A stretch of DNA of 64,000 bases from Rutstroemia sp. NJR-2017a BVV2 (Eukaryota > Ascomycota > Leotiomycetes > Helotiales > Rutstroemiaceae), in NCBI GenBank assembly GCA_002946415.1, contig NJPS01000032.1:248001-312000 (forward strand), in the 5' to 3' direction. Numbering within the stretch: position 1 is the stretch's first letter; each line of letters starts with the position of its first letter. Below, one piece after another: positions 34,655 to 47,114 of the stretch. The notes beneath the pieces are model-generated. The model saw nothing but the letters and a program-made list of their open reading frames with translations, made no database searches and was not told the DNA's origin. The translations under genes were made by a program, and so were the position numbers.

Positions 34655-35023
34655 GATATGCTGGGTAGTATAAAAGACGAGAATGTGGAGGGAACAATGT
34701 TTCTATGATTGGGTTTAGAAGCTCTGATATGATGTGAGTGATGGTGGGGTAGATTCCACTTTGCGGTTACTGTGCTGAGATTTGTCAACTTCTCCACGTT
34801 CGGCGCCGCGATGTACCGCTTTTCTAAGTAATTAGCATTCCCATCTTGTAGTGCTTAATAAACGTGAAGCAGCTTTAGCTTGTTATCGTTCCACCAAAGC
34901 TGTTTTCTTCCTTCCACTCTGTAAGTCAATCAGTTACGTCATATCAAGTGCGGGGCACTGAAGATTTCGTTCTGCCTTATCACAGCTCAGTCCTTTACGT
35001 TGAGTCCAGCAAGGCCATTCGAA
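34655..35023. promoter_or_regulatory. Divergent region, SDR / FAD oxidoreductase
   Basis: 369 bases between divergent starts. Nothing distinctive seen. Confidence 0.4.
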
Positions 35024-36414
35024 ATGTCCCAAAATACAGTGATTCTCGGTAGTGGTATAATAGGTCTCAGTACGGCCTACTATCTCAGTCAGGGTCTTCA
35101 GCCCTCAACTATTCATCTCATTGACCCCTCACCCACCCTTTTCTCCTCCGCTTCTGGATACGCTGGCGGGTTTCTAGCTCGTGACTGGTTCTCAGCTGCT
35201 TGCGCCGAGCTAGGTGAGCTGAGTTTTGAGGAGCATAGAAAGTTGGCTGAGGAGTATAATGGAGGCGAGAAATGGGGCTGGGGATGGAGTACCAGTTTCA
35301 GTTTTGTAGCGGGCCAGAAACAAAGCGCAAACGGGAAGGCCACAAGAGGCGATGATTGGTTGAGAGGAGATGGTAGTAGAGCGGTCGAGAGCAATGGTGC
35401 CAGTAGGAATCTGGTGGCTGATGAAGATGGTGCTGTAAGTAGGCCCAGATGGTTGAGAACAGCTGGGGGTGATACCCTGGAGGTTATCAGTGGGGATGAA
35501 ACTACAGCTCAAGTGTATGCATTCCCACTGCAGATATCTTATATCGTTATACCCAGAAGAATTATTAACCCTAGCGTAGTGACCCGCTTAGGCTCTGCAA
35601 ATTCCTCCTAGAGACTTGTATCTCACGAGGCGTGCAGCTGCACCATCCTGCTCAAGGGATTTCCATACATCAAGATATGCGCAATGAAATCTCCAGCATC
35701 CGCGTTCTAGACACAGCTACACAGATTGAATCTGACATACCATGCACGAAGATTCTCATTGCTGCAGGTGCATGGTCACCATCTGTTTTCTCCACTCTCT
35801 TCCCTCAATCAAAGCTAAAATTGCCCATCAGAAGTCTTGCAGGCCATTCGCTCGTGGTACGTGCACCAGAGTATTGGAATGCAGATGACGAAGGAAAGGG
35901 CTGTCATGCCGTGTTCGCTAGTAACGAGGATGAATTTTCGCCGGAAATCTTCTCCAGGAAAGCAGGCGAGATATATGTTGCGGGGTTGAACTCATCGAGC
36001 ATACCATTACCGGAGCTGGCGACGGGATCAAAGATCGAGGACGAATCGATTAGGAAACTGAAGAAAGTAACGAAGCAAATGTTGAAAGTTGACGTGGACA
36101 ACGAATTGGATGTGGTGAGGAAAGGACTTTGCTTTAGGCCAGTCACAAATAAGGGAGTGCCGATATTAGCGAGGATTCCGGATACTGATTTGGGAGGTGT
36201 CAACACAAGAGGTGCAGAGGATGGAGGAGTTTGGCTTGCTGCCGGACATGGTCCTGTAAGTTTGTCTGATCCGCAGAAGCCTTTGCACTGATTATTTACT
36301 AATCTCTCAACACTTCAGTGGGGAATAAGTCAGAGTCTTGGAACTGGAAAAGTTATGGCAGAAATGATGCAAGGAAAGCCCACCAGTGCGGACGTTAGTC
36401 GATTGGGGTTATAA
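35024..36414 (+). CDS. FAD-dependent amino-acid oxidase-type oxidoreductase (DAO family)
   Basis: Flavoprotein of the glycine oxidase/D-amino-acid-oxidase-like fold. The start at 35024 (MSQNTVILGSGIIGLSTAYY) places the FAD dinucleotide motif GSGIIGLSTA at residues 9-18. An acidic residue ends strand 2 (HLIDPSP), followed by ASGYAGGFLA. Three exons: the first junction is QV|DPLRLCKFLLETC, the second HGP|WGISQSLGTGKVMAEMM. AAGAWSP and the C-terminal PILARI..WLAAGHGPWGIS complete the FAD domain. Length is about 420 residues. The substrate cannot be told; many fungal paralogues exist. Confidence 0.85.
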
Positions 36415-36963
36415 TGGGGAAAGCAGAAATTCATAGAGAGAGACGTTACGCCATCGGAGGTCCAGATGTGGCATGTCTAATAAAATTATCATATATCTCC
36501 GACGGTCTATTACTATCCAGCCCCAATGAAGTACTACTGAGCCAACATTGTAAGGATAAGATAGTGGCAAGAATTTCAGTTTGAACCCATCAAAATCATT
36601 CGATCACTACTATGCATTCTGAATGATTGGATAAGTTAGCATCACTACGCCAAAAGCCTACTGGCTTCCACCTACATGCACATTAGAATAGTCAATGTCA
36701 TGAGACGATACCAAACAGCCCCTATCACTTGTGTACCATGAAAAAGTGATTGCTTGATATATTCATACATTTGATTCACCAAAGAAAGCTGCGTGCTGTA
36801 AAAAAAACCCTAAACCCGGCAATTCGCTAATAACTCCAGGTAAAAGATCCCATTCCGCATCTCGATCCTGAGTGATTATCCTAGCGAGATCCCCATAAAA
36901 ACTGTGTCTGCAACCTTATCCCAACGCCATATTGTCGTACCGGTTCGTTCGCTCGTTCGTTCT
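36415..36963. other. Convergent intergenic, FAD oxidoreductase / His-rich protein
   Basis: 549 bases between two 3' ends. No gene or notable repeat seen. Confidence 0.45.
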
Positions 36964-38076
36964 TTACCCTTGGCGCTCGGTGTCTTCCTTCACAACATCC
37001 TCATAAACAGGAGGTGGACCTTGGTGTTGGATGAGACTTTTATCTTCTTCTATACCTTCCTCGACAGCGCAATCTTCTTGCTGAACTTTGGCATAGCCCG
37101 TGGCATTACGACGGAAAAGAAGACGCCAAACGAGGACAACTAGATTTCCAACGAGCATGCCAACTACGCTGGCGGTGATCCCAGCAACAATGCCAATAAC
37201 CACTGGGACGAAGATATGAAGGACAATGCCACGCAAGAATCTGGCGAAACCGTGATGCTTGTGGTGGAATCTATGAGGTCTACCATGACCACCGTGGCTA
37301 CCATGATGGCCGTGAGGGCGAGGATGTCCATGTCCGTGGTGAGGTCTCTCTGATGCTGGACGAGCTTTACCACCACAGCCCGTGAAACCTTTCAGCTTTG
37401 ACAAGCGATCGGCAAGAATTGCTCTCCATTTGCAAAGAGGCGTCGTGCATTCTTGTATGTTGTCTATGGGACTAGCCGAATAGCTCTTGGCTGGAATAAT
37501 TTGTGAATCTCCTATCATAAGCTTCCCACTTGGTGTTTCGAGTAACTTGAGTTCGACGCTTGGCACTCCGGTCACAAAGGTGTTACCAACCTCCATGACA
37601 TCAAAAGTAACAGTAATCAGATCTAGCTGGTCTTCTTTAGAATAAGGTACTGCATGGGAAACACGCAAGGCGAAACCGAGTTCAGGGTCAGCGGCTTCAG
37701 CCCAGGCTGTACCGGGTATCTTGATCAGTTGAGGGGCTGTAAGGGGTTCCAATGGAGGTTCAGAGCCGATATCGACAGGGTAGAATCGCAGTCCATTAAG
37801 ATACAAATGGTCCTTATCCTCATCGTGCGAGATGGAGAAGTTCAGGAGGAGTTTGTTTGGACCCTGCACATCATGTAATCCCCCTCGTAAGTCTCCGATA
37901 GTGATTGGGCAGCCTGGGCAATCGATACTCATCAATCTGCCATCTGCCTCGATGGCAGCATCGACGGGCAAAGCGTTGATGATATCGTCATCGGCATTCG
38001 AGATGGATGGAGGAAGAAGAAATGCGTGGCTGCCCGCCGAGAGGGCAACTGTCGCCCAGAGCGTTGGAAAGCGCAT
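36964..38076 (-). CDS. Secreted/membrane His-rich fungal protein of unknown function
   Basis: Single-exon gene, 370 residues. I recognise the type (conserved in Pezizomycotina) but not a function. MRFPTLWATVALSAGSHAFL is a clear signal peptide. The lumenal part has a Cys pair (DCPGCPI) and beta-rich sequence. Around residues 245-275 lies a cluster of His, Gly, Arg and Pro (HHGHGHPRPHGHHGSHGGHG). Next comes one strong membrane helix (IFVPVVIGIVAGITASVVGM, continuing into LVGNLVVLVW), then a basic stop-transfer RLLFRR. The cytoplasmic tail contains GPPPVYEDVV, a PY motif of the kind bound by Rsp5/Nedd4-type ligases. This suggests a type I membrane protein with a juxtamembrane metal-binding segment, which is inference. 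Confidence 0.75.
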   Translation of the reverse strand: MRFPTLWATVALSAGSHAFLLPPSISNADDDIINALPVDAAIEADGRLMSIDCPGCPITIGDLRGGLHDVQGPNKLLLNFSISHDEDKDHLYLNGLRFYPVDIGSEPPLEPLTAPQLIKIPGTAWAEAADPELGFALRVSHAVPYSKEDQLDLITVTFDVMEVGNTFVTGVPSVELKLLETPSGKLMIGDSQIIPAKSYSASPIDNIQECTTPLCKWRAILADRLSKLKGFTGCGGKARPASERPHHGHGHPRPHGHHGSHGGHGRPHRFHHKHHGFARFLRGIVLHIFVPVVIGIVAGITASVVGMLVGNLVVLVWRLLFRRNATGYAKVQQEDCAVEEGIEEDKSLIQHQGPPPVYEDVVKEDTERQG

Positions 38077-39153
38077 AGTGGAGCAGTGGAATTCGTGGGG
38101 TACCTTAGTCGGTTGGTCCTTATCGTGATCGGTAGACCAGCTCCTCTGTCGTAAAGTTCGTGATTTTCGGGATGAATATCCTTCGTATTTTGATGAAAGT
38201 ATCAGTTTAGGTGTATATTTTGAATGGGTGTTGAAGATTGATGAGGGTTTGAATTGAAGAGCGTATTATTGTTTCATGAAAGGGCGAAGAAGAGGCTGTG
38301 CAAAGTTTAGGATTTACTGACTAAGCAGAAAACGATGATTCAATGGGCTCACGTGACAGTGTACTCACGCTGACTCGGAAACAGAGCGAACACTCATGAG
38401 TTCTTAAGCTACTCAGGAAGACTAGGACTGGACCGGGATGCTACGGGTGTAAATGCTGGATGGACAGAATGGTTGTATTGCTGGCTGTCTAGTTCTACTT
38501 CGTGTCTTCACGAACTAATTCACCGTGTATTCAACAGTTTCTTGAAGCTTGGAAGCTACCCATCCTGACACGCCTGGTACCCCGAGTCGAGCTGAGCTCC
38601 ATGGAAAGTCGCTACACCACTTTTATATACTTAGTAAATTGCTGTACGTTCAATCAAAGCTCGTTAAACTCTACTATTGCCACAGTTTCTCCACATATTT
38701 CACCGATTCCAAGTGCTGTTCTGGCCCAGCTTTCCAGGGTCCACCCTCACCCCCACTATGGGCGAACCAGAACGATAAAGCTCTCGTTGTCAGATGATGT
38801 CAGTATGCCTCGAAAAGCCACTTATCTCGAGCAAAGTTACACATGTCTCCAATCCCTCGTCCCGGGGAGAACGGTATCTGAACACTAGTGGGAAAGATGC
38901 ACACTAGGGTCACAAATCATATTTTTCACGAGAACCTCAATTTCAAGAAATATCCCATTTATGAAGTCAATTGACCTCCGCTGAATGTTCTTGATCTCTT
39001 TCTACTTTTCTTTTGTAGCTTCACTCCTATCCAATTGACCTTCCGGAGCTTCCAATCCACAACTTACCACTTACCGGTAGCTTTGATAGCCACTGTCCTA
39101 CTGTTCTACCGTTCTACCGAAATCCCTCTTGATCAGTGTCAACATCACCGACC
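38077..39153. promoter_or_regulatory. Divergent region, His-rich protein / SDR
   Basis: 1.08 kb between divergent starts. Small open frames at 38502-38888 have no family features. Confidence 0.4.
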
Positions 39154-40459
39154 ATGTTTCGGTCGCAACTTCTAAAACAGACAGCTCGCGCTGCTAAAGC
39201 TTCATCCAGAGCAGCCCTACCTCGCACATTACCAGCCCTATCGTCACAAAGATCCATTCACAGCACAGCACGCCTTTGTGAAAAGAAGGATGATGAACCC
39301 TTTGAAGGTAGCTTCGCCCGAACTGATTCCTCGGTGCAGGTCGAATATCCGGAAGAAGGTGATCTGCCAGCCAGCGCTCCGGTGCAAGGCAGGGGTGGAC
39401 TTCACTTCAAGCGCACACTGGCATCCTTCTCTCTGGAAGGAAGGGTTGGTGTTGTAACTGGAGGTGCTAGAGGTCTGGGGCTTGTTATGAGTCAAGCTAT
39501 GGTTATTAGTGGTGCTGATGTTGCAATCGTTGATTTGAACAGTATGTTTCATCTGCGGGAGTTTACAGGAAGTAGTGTGCTAAGACAACACAGAGGAGGA
39601 AGCCGAGAGGCAAGCAGGCGAGCTTGTAGCCTCGTTCAAGAGAGAAAATCCAGGGGCAGAGAAGTAACCAGTCAATTAGAGTATGAATGTTACATTTTCA
39701 GAGCTGACAAGATCTTAGGGTCCCCAAGGTCACCGCTCACTATGCCGACGTATCGTCTCAAGAATCCGTCGAGGGCGCCATTGCTGATATCATCGCCCAA
39801 CATGGAAAGATTGACAGCTTGGTGACATCAGCTGGATTCACGGAGAACTTCGAAGCCATCAATTACCCACTTGAGCGAGTGAGAAAGCTTTGGGGTGTCA
39901 ACGTTGATGGAACATACTTGTTTGCAATTCAGGTTGCGAAGCACTTGATGGAGCGTAAGGCTCCAGGGAGCATGGTGTTCATTGGTAGCATGTCTGGTGC
40001 CATTGTCAACGTGCCACAACCCCAAGCGCCGTACAACGCAGCTAAGGCTGCGGTGCGACATCTCGCATCGAGTTTGGCTGTCGAATGGGCTCACGCTGGC
40101 ATCCGAGTCAACTGCATCTCCCCTGGTTACATGCTGACTGCATTGTAAGCTTTAACCCCAAAGAACCCCGTGGGGGTTGTAATTCTGTACAGCAAGGCAA
40201 GACTAATCGCGAATCAATAGAACCAAGAAGATCCTGGATGACAAGCCGGATCTGAAGAGACAATGGACTTCGCTGATTCCCCAGGGTAAGATGGGTCAGC
40301 CCGAGGATCTCATGGGTGCTGTTACTTTCCTCTTGTCAGACGCTGCCGCATACGTTACTGGAGGTAATTATTTTTTCTCCGCAAGCGCCCTTTTCGGAGA
40401 GATCGCTGACAAGATGACCAGCCGATTTACGAGTAGACGGAGGTTACACTGTCACATGA
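39154..40459 (+). CDS. Short-chain dehydrogenase with mitochondrial presequence (polyol dehydrogenase-like)
   Basis: NAD(P)-dependent SDR of the L-xylulose reductase/arabinitol-dehydrogenase-like group. The start at 39154 gives MFRSQLLKQTARAAKASSRA and then QRSIHSTARL, a basic, Ser/Ala-rich, acid-free stretch that looks like a mitochondrial targeting peptide. Rossmann motif VTGGARGLGL. Later exons carry KVTAHYADVSSQESVEGAI, SLVTSAGFTENF, the catalytic SMSGAIVN..YNAAKAAVRHLA (Ser, Tyr, Lys) and RVNCISPGYMLT. The last intron joins VTGA to DLRVDGGYTVT before the stop at 40457-40459. Five exons join in phase. The substrate is inferred only from family resemblance. Confidence 0.85.
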
Positions 40460-41796
40460 TTGATATTCATCAGAGCAAGGCTAGATGTTTGTACTTTGGT
40501 AGCACTTTTCTTCAGACCACAAAAGCTTATAGACTATGGACGTCCGTATTGGGACGGGAAAGGCTCACTGCTCCCTCTCATTCGATCTATTTTATCTTAG
40601 CAGTATGCCGTTTTCACCCGTGCTTCCGAGCCCCTCACATCCGCGCGCCGTCTTCTTACTGTATTGAAGGGACACAGTCACATCAGATTGCAATATGCCG
40701 TTCCATTTTCTCCAATCCCAACCCGATTCGTAGAGTCACCATGATCTCATTGTGTAACCCCAAACTCAACTCCTCTTTCTTTCCCCTTTTCTCTTCGGAG
40801 CACAACTGGTCACACTCCGCGCCACAACACACATACGCACAAAAGGACAAATCCCCGACAGAAAACTAAACCCTTGGTGACAAAGACCCCTGAAAATCAT
40901 TTACCGTGAGGGAGGTGCTGTGCGATAAGTCTGTGCCTAGTTTCTTATGTGCCTCGATGCGTTTAGGTGACGCGAATGTGAAGACTTTTTTTTTGGTGGT
41001 TACAGCTTCAGCTTCGCTTTGAAGGTCGGCTGACCTGTGAACTTCCTTCTGCGCTGCTCTCCTTGCCTTGCTTTGCCTCACTTTACATGAAGGATTTCTA
41101 TTTTATTTCTAGTTGTTTTTTGAACAGTGTGGTGCGCGAAGAGTGAGAAGAGCGTCGGGGCCCTGGGATGATGGCAGAATGATTGGACATTAGAAAAAGC
41201 AAAATTGCCATATTTGGCAAGCCGAAAGTGTCTCAAGTTATCCTTTAGGGCAAGGGTTTACGGAAAACGTGGTATCTTCTCAATTGTTGCAACAGCCATA
41301 CGTTGGGAAATTCAGACTGACGAGGCTCGCCTCGCTCTCGCTCGAACCTTTGATGCCCAATATCATTTACAGTGACAAGGGACAAAGTCAAAAATTTTCT
41401 TCTCATTTTGCTGGCAGGCTTCTGGAAAGAGGCTAGAATGCGCAAAGGGTCAAGTGAGACATTTTAGTCCTTTTGGTCGTTTGGTAACTGTGGTCGCTTG
41501 AACCTTTACAGTATCGTACCCCTGGCCACCTGGCTTTTGCGGGCTCCGCTATATTGTGGGTGGATTGGGAAGTGCTCCGTACAGTAAGATGGGAGTGTCC
41601 GAACTTGACTGTGTCGAACGAGGTTGTGAACTTGTGACTCGACTAGTGAGTGATGGCGAGCTGTGGATGAGCGGTTGACTGATTATTGGGTTGGGTGCCA
41701 GTAAGGATGTGGGGGTTGGAAAGTTTCTAGAAGGCAAGGGAAGAGCGGCTCGGATATTGGGGGATGGATGGTGGATTGCATGTTCCCTATCCTCCA

Positions 41797-41843
41797 TGTG
41801 TGTGGTGTGTGTGGTGTGTGTGTGTGTGGTGTGTGTGGTGTGT
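41797..41843. repeat. (GTGTGTGGT)n microsatellite
   Basis: Imperfect GT/GTGG tandem run in the gene-poor region; non-coding. Confidence 0.8.
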
Positions 41844-44340
41844 CTTGGTTTCTGATGATGAGGCTCGAGGATATTTCTCATGTTCTACCTTAGTCTCAGT
41901 CTTCGTCCTTGTAGTAGCTTGTTTACTAAAGTAGTACGAAAATTTTGGTCGGAGAATCGCTGGCACTGTACCAAAGTGGACCCGAATGGATAGTGGGGTC
42001 TAGAAATCCGGGGGGCTTGGATTCGATGGGAGCCATGGGAGCCGTGGAGCCACAAGTTAGGCCATGCCTGTTGTTTTATTTCCGCATCAAAATGCGCTCC
42101 GTACGGGCACACTGGCACAGTAGTTTGCGCTTGAGTCTTGACGTGTTGCGACACACTGCGAGAAACGAGCAATGCTCGTTTGCCATCGTCTTTCGGCTAA
42201 GGCAAGTACAATTGGATTGCTTAACCGAGTGAGGTTACCAGGTAATGTCCGTCACACGACTTGAGCTGCGGCGCGGGGGAGAGGTCAGATGTTCAAGAAC
42301 GATTCCGTAGTAGGCCATCGGAAAGACTTCCGCAAAGTCTAAACGCAGGAGTGAAGCACGCCCGAAGGAATAGGAAGGTAGTTCATTCTGCTATGCTGTG
42401 CTGTGTCGATAGAAGCTGAGGCTTGTTGGGATTTTGCCCCAGATGAAGAGCTGGGGCCCGGGGGAGGGGGCCCTCTGTTTGTTTGCTTTTTCGCTGGCTT
42501 GTCCAGTAGGAAATGACTCGTGATCACGGTGCGCTTTTTGATGGCTATTTCAAATCCCACGATAGCGGTGTAGTCCGACGCAGGATAATTTCATGCCCGT
42601 CTACGGAATGTTGTAAGATTGTCATTGATATGCGAAGATTTGGCATGACGCCATGAAGATCGGTTCTAGTTGATTTGAGAAAGGGAGGAAAGGAGAGCAC
42701 AAGTAGATTCAAGATCAATTCGTCCTACCAGCAGTGTCAAGGCTGGCAAGCGGCCTCGCCACAGGTTGCCGCGATATTCTTTGCCTTGTGTTTCCCTGCA
42801 GGTCGTGTAGAGTCTGTAGACCCCTGACACATGATGTTGCTGGCAATGTGGCGTTTTACATGTATTTTGCCGGTCTCAAGGAACGGCACAAAGAATTGAC
42901 CTCGAGACGGGGAACCCTCTTTCGTACAATGAAGATGCCAATATCCTTCTATAAGAGGACACACGCATATCTGCCTGATCGGAGGTAACATTATATGAAT
43001 CTTATCTCATCTCATCTTCAAGATGTGTGGATATCCCGGGGCAGCAAGATCTGTCGGGCAACGTGCGAAGGAAAGGAGTAAGTATTACTGTATTGGCTGC
43101 GGAAGAGTGCGTGCCAATGGCGAAAGAACTGTCATAAGCTCAAACCAAATGAATGCCGCTCGGCACGGCATATATATGGCGACACAGGGGTCAGGTCCCT
43201 CGGCCCAAAGAAATGCATCCTTCGGATTCTGCTAAAAAGAGTCAGTCAGTTGTCAGCCAGCCAGTCGTCTGGCAAGACTCAGGAAAGCCAGCCTCAAGGT
43301 CGAAGGAGGAGACTATTGTAATCCTTGCTACCGGGCGAGCTGGTCTACTTGTATGCCACGCACTCAATTGCAGGATGATTATTAGACGGCGTTCAGTATT
43401 GCTTGGACTACTCGAGTACACATGAACTAATCTGCCAGCCAAGTGCCTTTCTCTTCGTAGTTTCTGTGACAAGGCTTGGCGAAATGAGGTGAAAGTTGCT
43501 GTTGTCCCGTGTCCCGTAGATACGTGTGGGAAAGTAGGAGAAAGAAAAACGGTTTTACCCTTTGTCCTCTTCCCTACCTATACTTCCCATTCTAACCTTC
43601 TCCACCATAATCTTTAGAAGGGCGGTAGAACACACGTCGAATTCGCGAATTTGACTCGATGCGACTCCATCCAATCCGACATCCTCGTACCAATCCTTGA
43701 CACACATGAATCACGATACCGTATCTACCTGCTAGTACTTCTGGCTACGTACTTTCTTCGACAGCCTTGGAACGACGAGTATCAACTTGTCAAGTGCGCC
43801 CCCGTATGCAGTTACTAATAGCAATTCGGACTCGACTTATATCTATGCCTTCCAAACCTTGGAAGTGGAAGTCATTGTGGAAGCTCGCCAAAGGTCTTCA
43901 CCGCTTGAACTGAAACTGATGAGTACTTTATTTCGTACGGACCGTCCGTATCTCTCGCGCCTATAACAACTCTTTTAATAGTCCGACAGGAAGCTTTGAA
44001 TATCAATCTTGGAAGAGGTCAACCTGTCAACCGCCAACCCGTAACCCGTCAACCCGTCCACCTCGGAGAAGAGGTCAAAAAGTCTCTAGGTAGGTGAGCC
44101 AGCTTACAGCAGCCTTGTCATAATATCCACTTTTCATTCTCTCGTCGAGGTTTCATATGGAAGGGAATATAGGATGGATGAAGAAAGAATGGGTTCCTCT
44201 TTTTCCCCCTTCTCTGCTTCTGATCCAGTCCAGTTATTCCGATGCACATGTGTCTCCTCCTCAGCGCTTTTCTCTCTGCATTTTGATATGTCCTTCCTTG
44301 GGCAATTTCAGTTTCATTGAACCTTCTTTCCTTTCCTGTC

Positions 44341-44374
44341 CGCCTCCCGCCTCCCGCCTCCCGCCTTCCGCCTC
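44341..44374. repeat. Tandem repeat of CGCCTCC
   Basis: Four to five copies of CGCCTCC, the last degenerate, inside the pyrimidine-rich stretch upstream of the AreA-like gene. Confidence 0.8.
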
Positions 44375-45419
44375 ACACAACTCGCACAACTCACCTCAAC
44401 ACAACCCAATCACCGTGACGACTTCGACCAGCTCAACTCTCAGATCCCGAGTCTAGATGCCGATCGTGGTTTTGGAGCAGAAGAGGGCCATTCAACTAAT
44501 TATCTAAATTAGGAATATTGCATTTATTCTACCGGTCTTGCATCCCATCCATTCCCAAACGGAGATCCAAGTCATAGCTAGCTGTTTACTAGAACTCCTA
44601 GACATACACCAGTCTGCTAGTTACGCTTCTTACCGTGCACGATTATTTGGATTGCATGAGAATCCTTGAACCTCTGGGAGCTAGGGAAATTATTTCTGAT
44701 AAACAAAGACCGACATTCGAAATCCCGAAATCCACCCTGCTTCCACCCAGAAATTCGATAAATATATGTTTCGAAAACATATTTGCACCTAATTCTTAAT
44801 TCTTTCTCCTCCCTGCGTACCTTGCCATCCACCTCCTGCCTCCTCCTACCTTCTACCCTCCCTTGGTCCTGGCAGCAGTAGCGGGTGATATTTATTTATT
44901 CACTTGATTTACTCCAACCGCAACACCCAAACCCATCCGCCGCCTCCAACTATTCACGTTCACTTCGGACTTCTCGTCACAGTCCATCCATCTATCTCGC
45001 GCCCACGCATTCCCATGCCTCCCTCGCTCGGATCAATTCCGGACCAATACATCTAGTTTCCTGTCATTACCAGTATTATTCACATCACCAAATATACCAA
45101 ACCTTATCTACCATAGCGACTGGGAACCTTAACCTTTCACTTTCCTTTCCGAGGTCGCCCAAACTTCGAATATAATTCCAGAAAACACTACATCCGATTC
45201 TTGGTTCCGGATCTTCCCAGTCCATATCTTCACACAAAATCCACCAACGACCCTCGCAAAAAAAAAACTTTCTAATCCTTGCTTGGTTTCCACATCACTG
45301 GAGAGCTACAGAAGTCTCCCTTCCCGTTTAGTGACGCAGCATCTTCTAGGTAGGCTGCCTGCCTACCTTAGAAGAGCTGCAGTCGCTTTTACACATTTTA
45401 TTCTGGCGACGTCAAGAGG

Positions 45420-47114
45420 ATGGCTCTAATACTGCCTAAGGGCATTGTGGTTAACTCTCCTCAGATTGGAAGCACCATCGAAAGGATTAATACTGATCCT
45501 TTGGATCTTGCCGACATCGCAAAGTTCTGGAAAGGTATTCTAAAAGTTCCCCGCTGATTTTAAGAACGTAGTATGAAGCTCATTATTCTACAGTTTATAC
45601 TACAACCAAACGAAGGCTCCTCGACCCAACAGCTGAGCGCCTGGAGAATTACTGGTGGCGAATATGGGGAAGCCAGAGACGGGAGTTGAATGGAGCAACT
45701 GTTGCACGACTGTTCGTCCACATCTCCGATGGTGAGACGTTTGTTCCGCTCCGAGGACCACCAAACCGTGATGAAAGCGGGAGGCCACTGGTATGCATAC
45801 ACTTACTCGAAAATCCTGGGTCTCAGCTAAATATAGGATGTCTAGAACAATGGAAATCGTCTTGAGAAAACAGCCTCGAGCGTCTCGGTCCTTCGCTCCA
45901 GGAATTCGAGTCGACCTAATACGACAGCAACATCAATTCCAGCCACTCGAACCGCAGCTGCCATGCCACATCCAATTCTTAAAAAGACAAGGGGCCCTTC
46001 CGGAAACGGACCGCGACCGACTGCGCGGTTTATATCTCCAGCTGTCTCTGAAGATGAATCAAATCAACCGGAATCATCTGGTAGCACAAACGACAATGCC
46101 GTCGTACAGTCATCTTCGCAGCGTGAGCAAGCTGGACCCAAGAACGAAAGAGTCGAGAAGATGGAGAAGACCGACAAGAAGCTGGTCGTTGTTGGACCGA
46201 ACAAGAAATTTGTTGCTTCGTCAGCTGTGAAGAAGAAGAGGCCAGTAATTGTGCGACGACAAAGCTCACAGACTTCACAGTCTTCCAATGATAGCGGGAC
46301 CAAGCCCCCCGATCCGACGCACTCTAAAGCTCTTGGCAGGCCGCCGCCATTGACTGGACAACCTAGCAGAAGCACAAACCTAAATGAAAATACGGTTCTT
46401 CCAGCACGCTCGAGCATATCACCTACAAAACGCAGTGCGTCCAAAAGCGGGACTCGAAGCGGCTCGCACAAACCACTGGAGACCACTCGGGAGGAGGTAC
46501 CATCTGTTGCGGACAACAACAGCCAAGAGTTGGAGCCGCCCCGTCAATCAAAGGATCTTCGGGTCTTAGCAAATACTCAGCTCACCCTGGATACTGTTAG
46601 CGAAGAGGACTTTAAGCTGCAAAGGATGCTGGATGATGATAAAAAGACAGCCACTATACTTCCACCAGGACCGCCAAGCCTTGATTCCCAAAGCTCGAAC
46701 ACTTCGATAAACTCGAATGGAAGTAGAATACGTGAGCATAGAGAATTCAGTGGGAAGCAGCTTTTGCATCATCAATCCAAAGGCTCAGCCAGTCTGGCGC
46801 CAACTTTGACCGCAGCAACAGGTCAGCTCGATTTAGGCACTGGTTTACCAGGCACAGCAGCTGCTAGTTCTCCAGAAAGGACAGGCAAAGGCAAAGCGCG
46901 AGCACTTGTGAAGGATCTCTTCGGAAAGAAGTCAGCACCACAGGCTTCTCTGAGCGGCTTGGCGGAAAGCATAGGGTCTGAGCCTACCCCGGTGCCAGAA
47001 TCCCTGAAGACTATGAGCAAGAGTAAATCCCAGCTCTCGTTTGTCCTCGAACGGGATCGCTCGCGAAGTGCGGAGCTCCAGGCGCCATCCAAGAAGGGAC
47101 CAAAAAACAAATAA
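45420..47114 (+). CDS. Protein with AreA-type N-terminal GATA-like domain (DUF1752)
   Basis: Fungal protein with the short domain found at the N-terminus of the nitrogen regulator AreA. Start MALILPKGIVVNSPQIGSTI at 45420. The domain spans the first intron: DPLDLADIAKFWK|VYTTTKRRLLDP, then LENYWWRIWGSQRR. The third exon begins NNGNRLEKTASSVSVL and runs to 47114. It is a long, disordered Ser/Pro/Lys-rich region (for example KKKRPVIVRRQSSQ) with a conserved-looking PTKRSASKSGTRSG and a C-terminal FVLERDRSRS. There is no zinc finger, so it is not AreA itself. A role as transcription cofactor or kinase target is possible but unproven. Confidence 0.8.

Larger units (their letters stand above)
40460..45419. 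other. Gene-poor 5-kb region upstream of the AreA-like gene
   Basis: No open frame over about 110 codons with family features on either strand. It contains a (GTGT)GG microsatellite (41797-41843), C/T-rich runs (44157-44460 and 44800-45300) with (CCCGCCT)n, and otherwise ordinary sequence. The last 1.2 kb may be the leader of the next gene. A non-coding RNA cannot be excluded. Confidence 0.5.

Noticed and set aside
36803..36820. CCCTAAACCC resembling telomere repeat
   Set aside because: A single unit, not an array; expected by chance.
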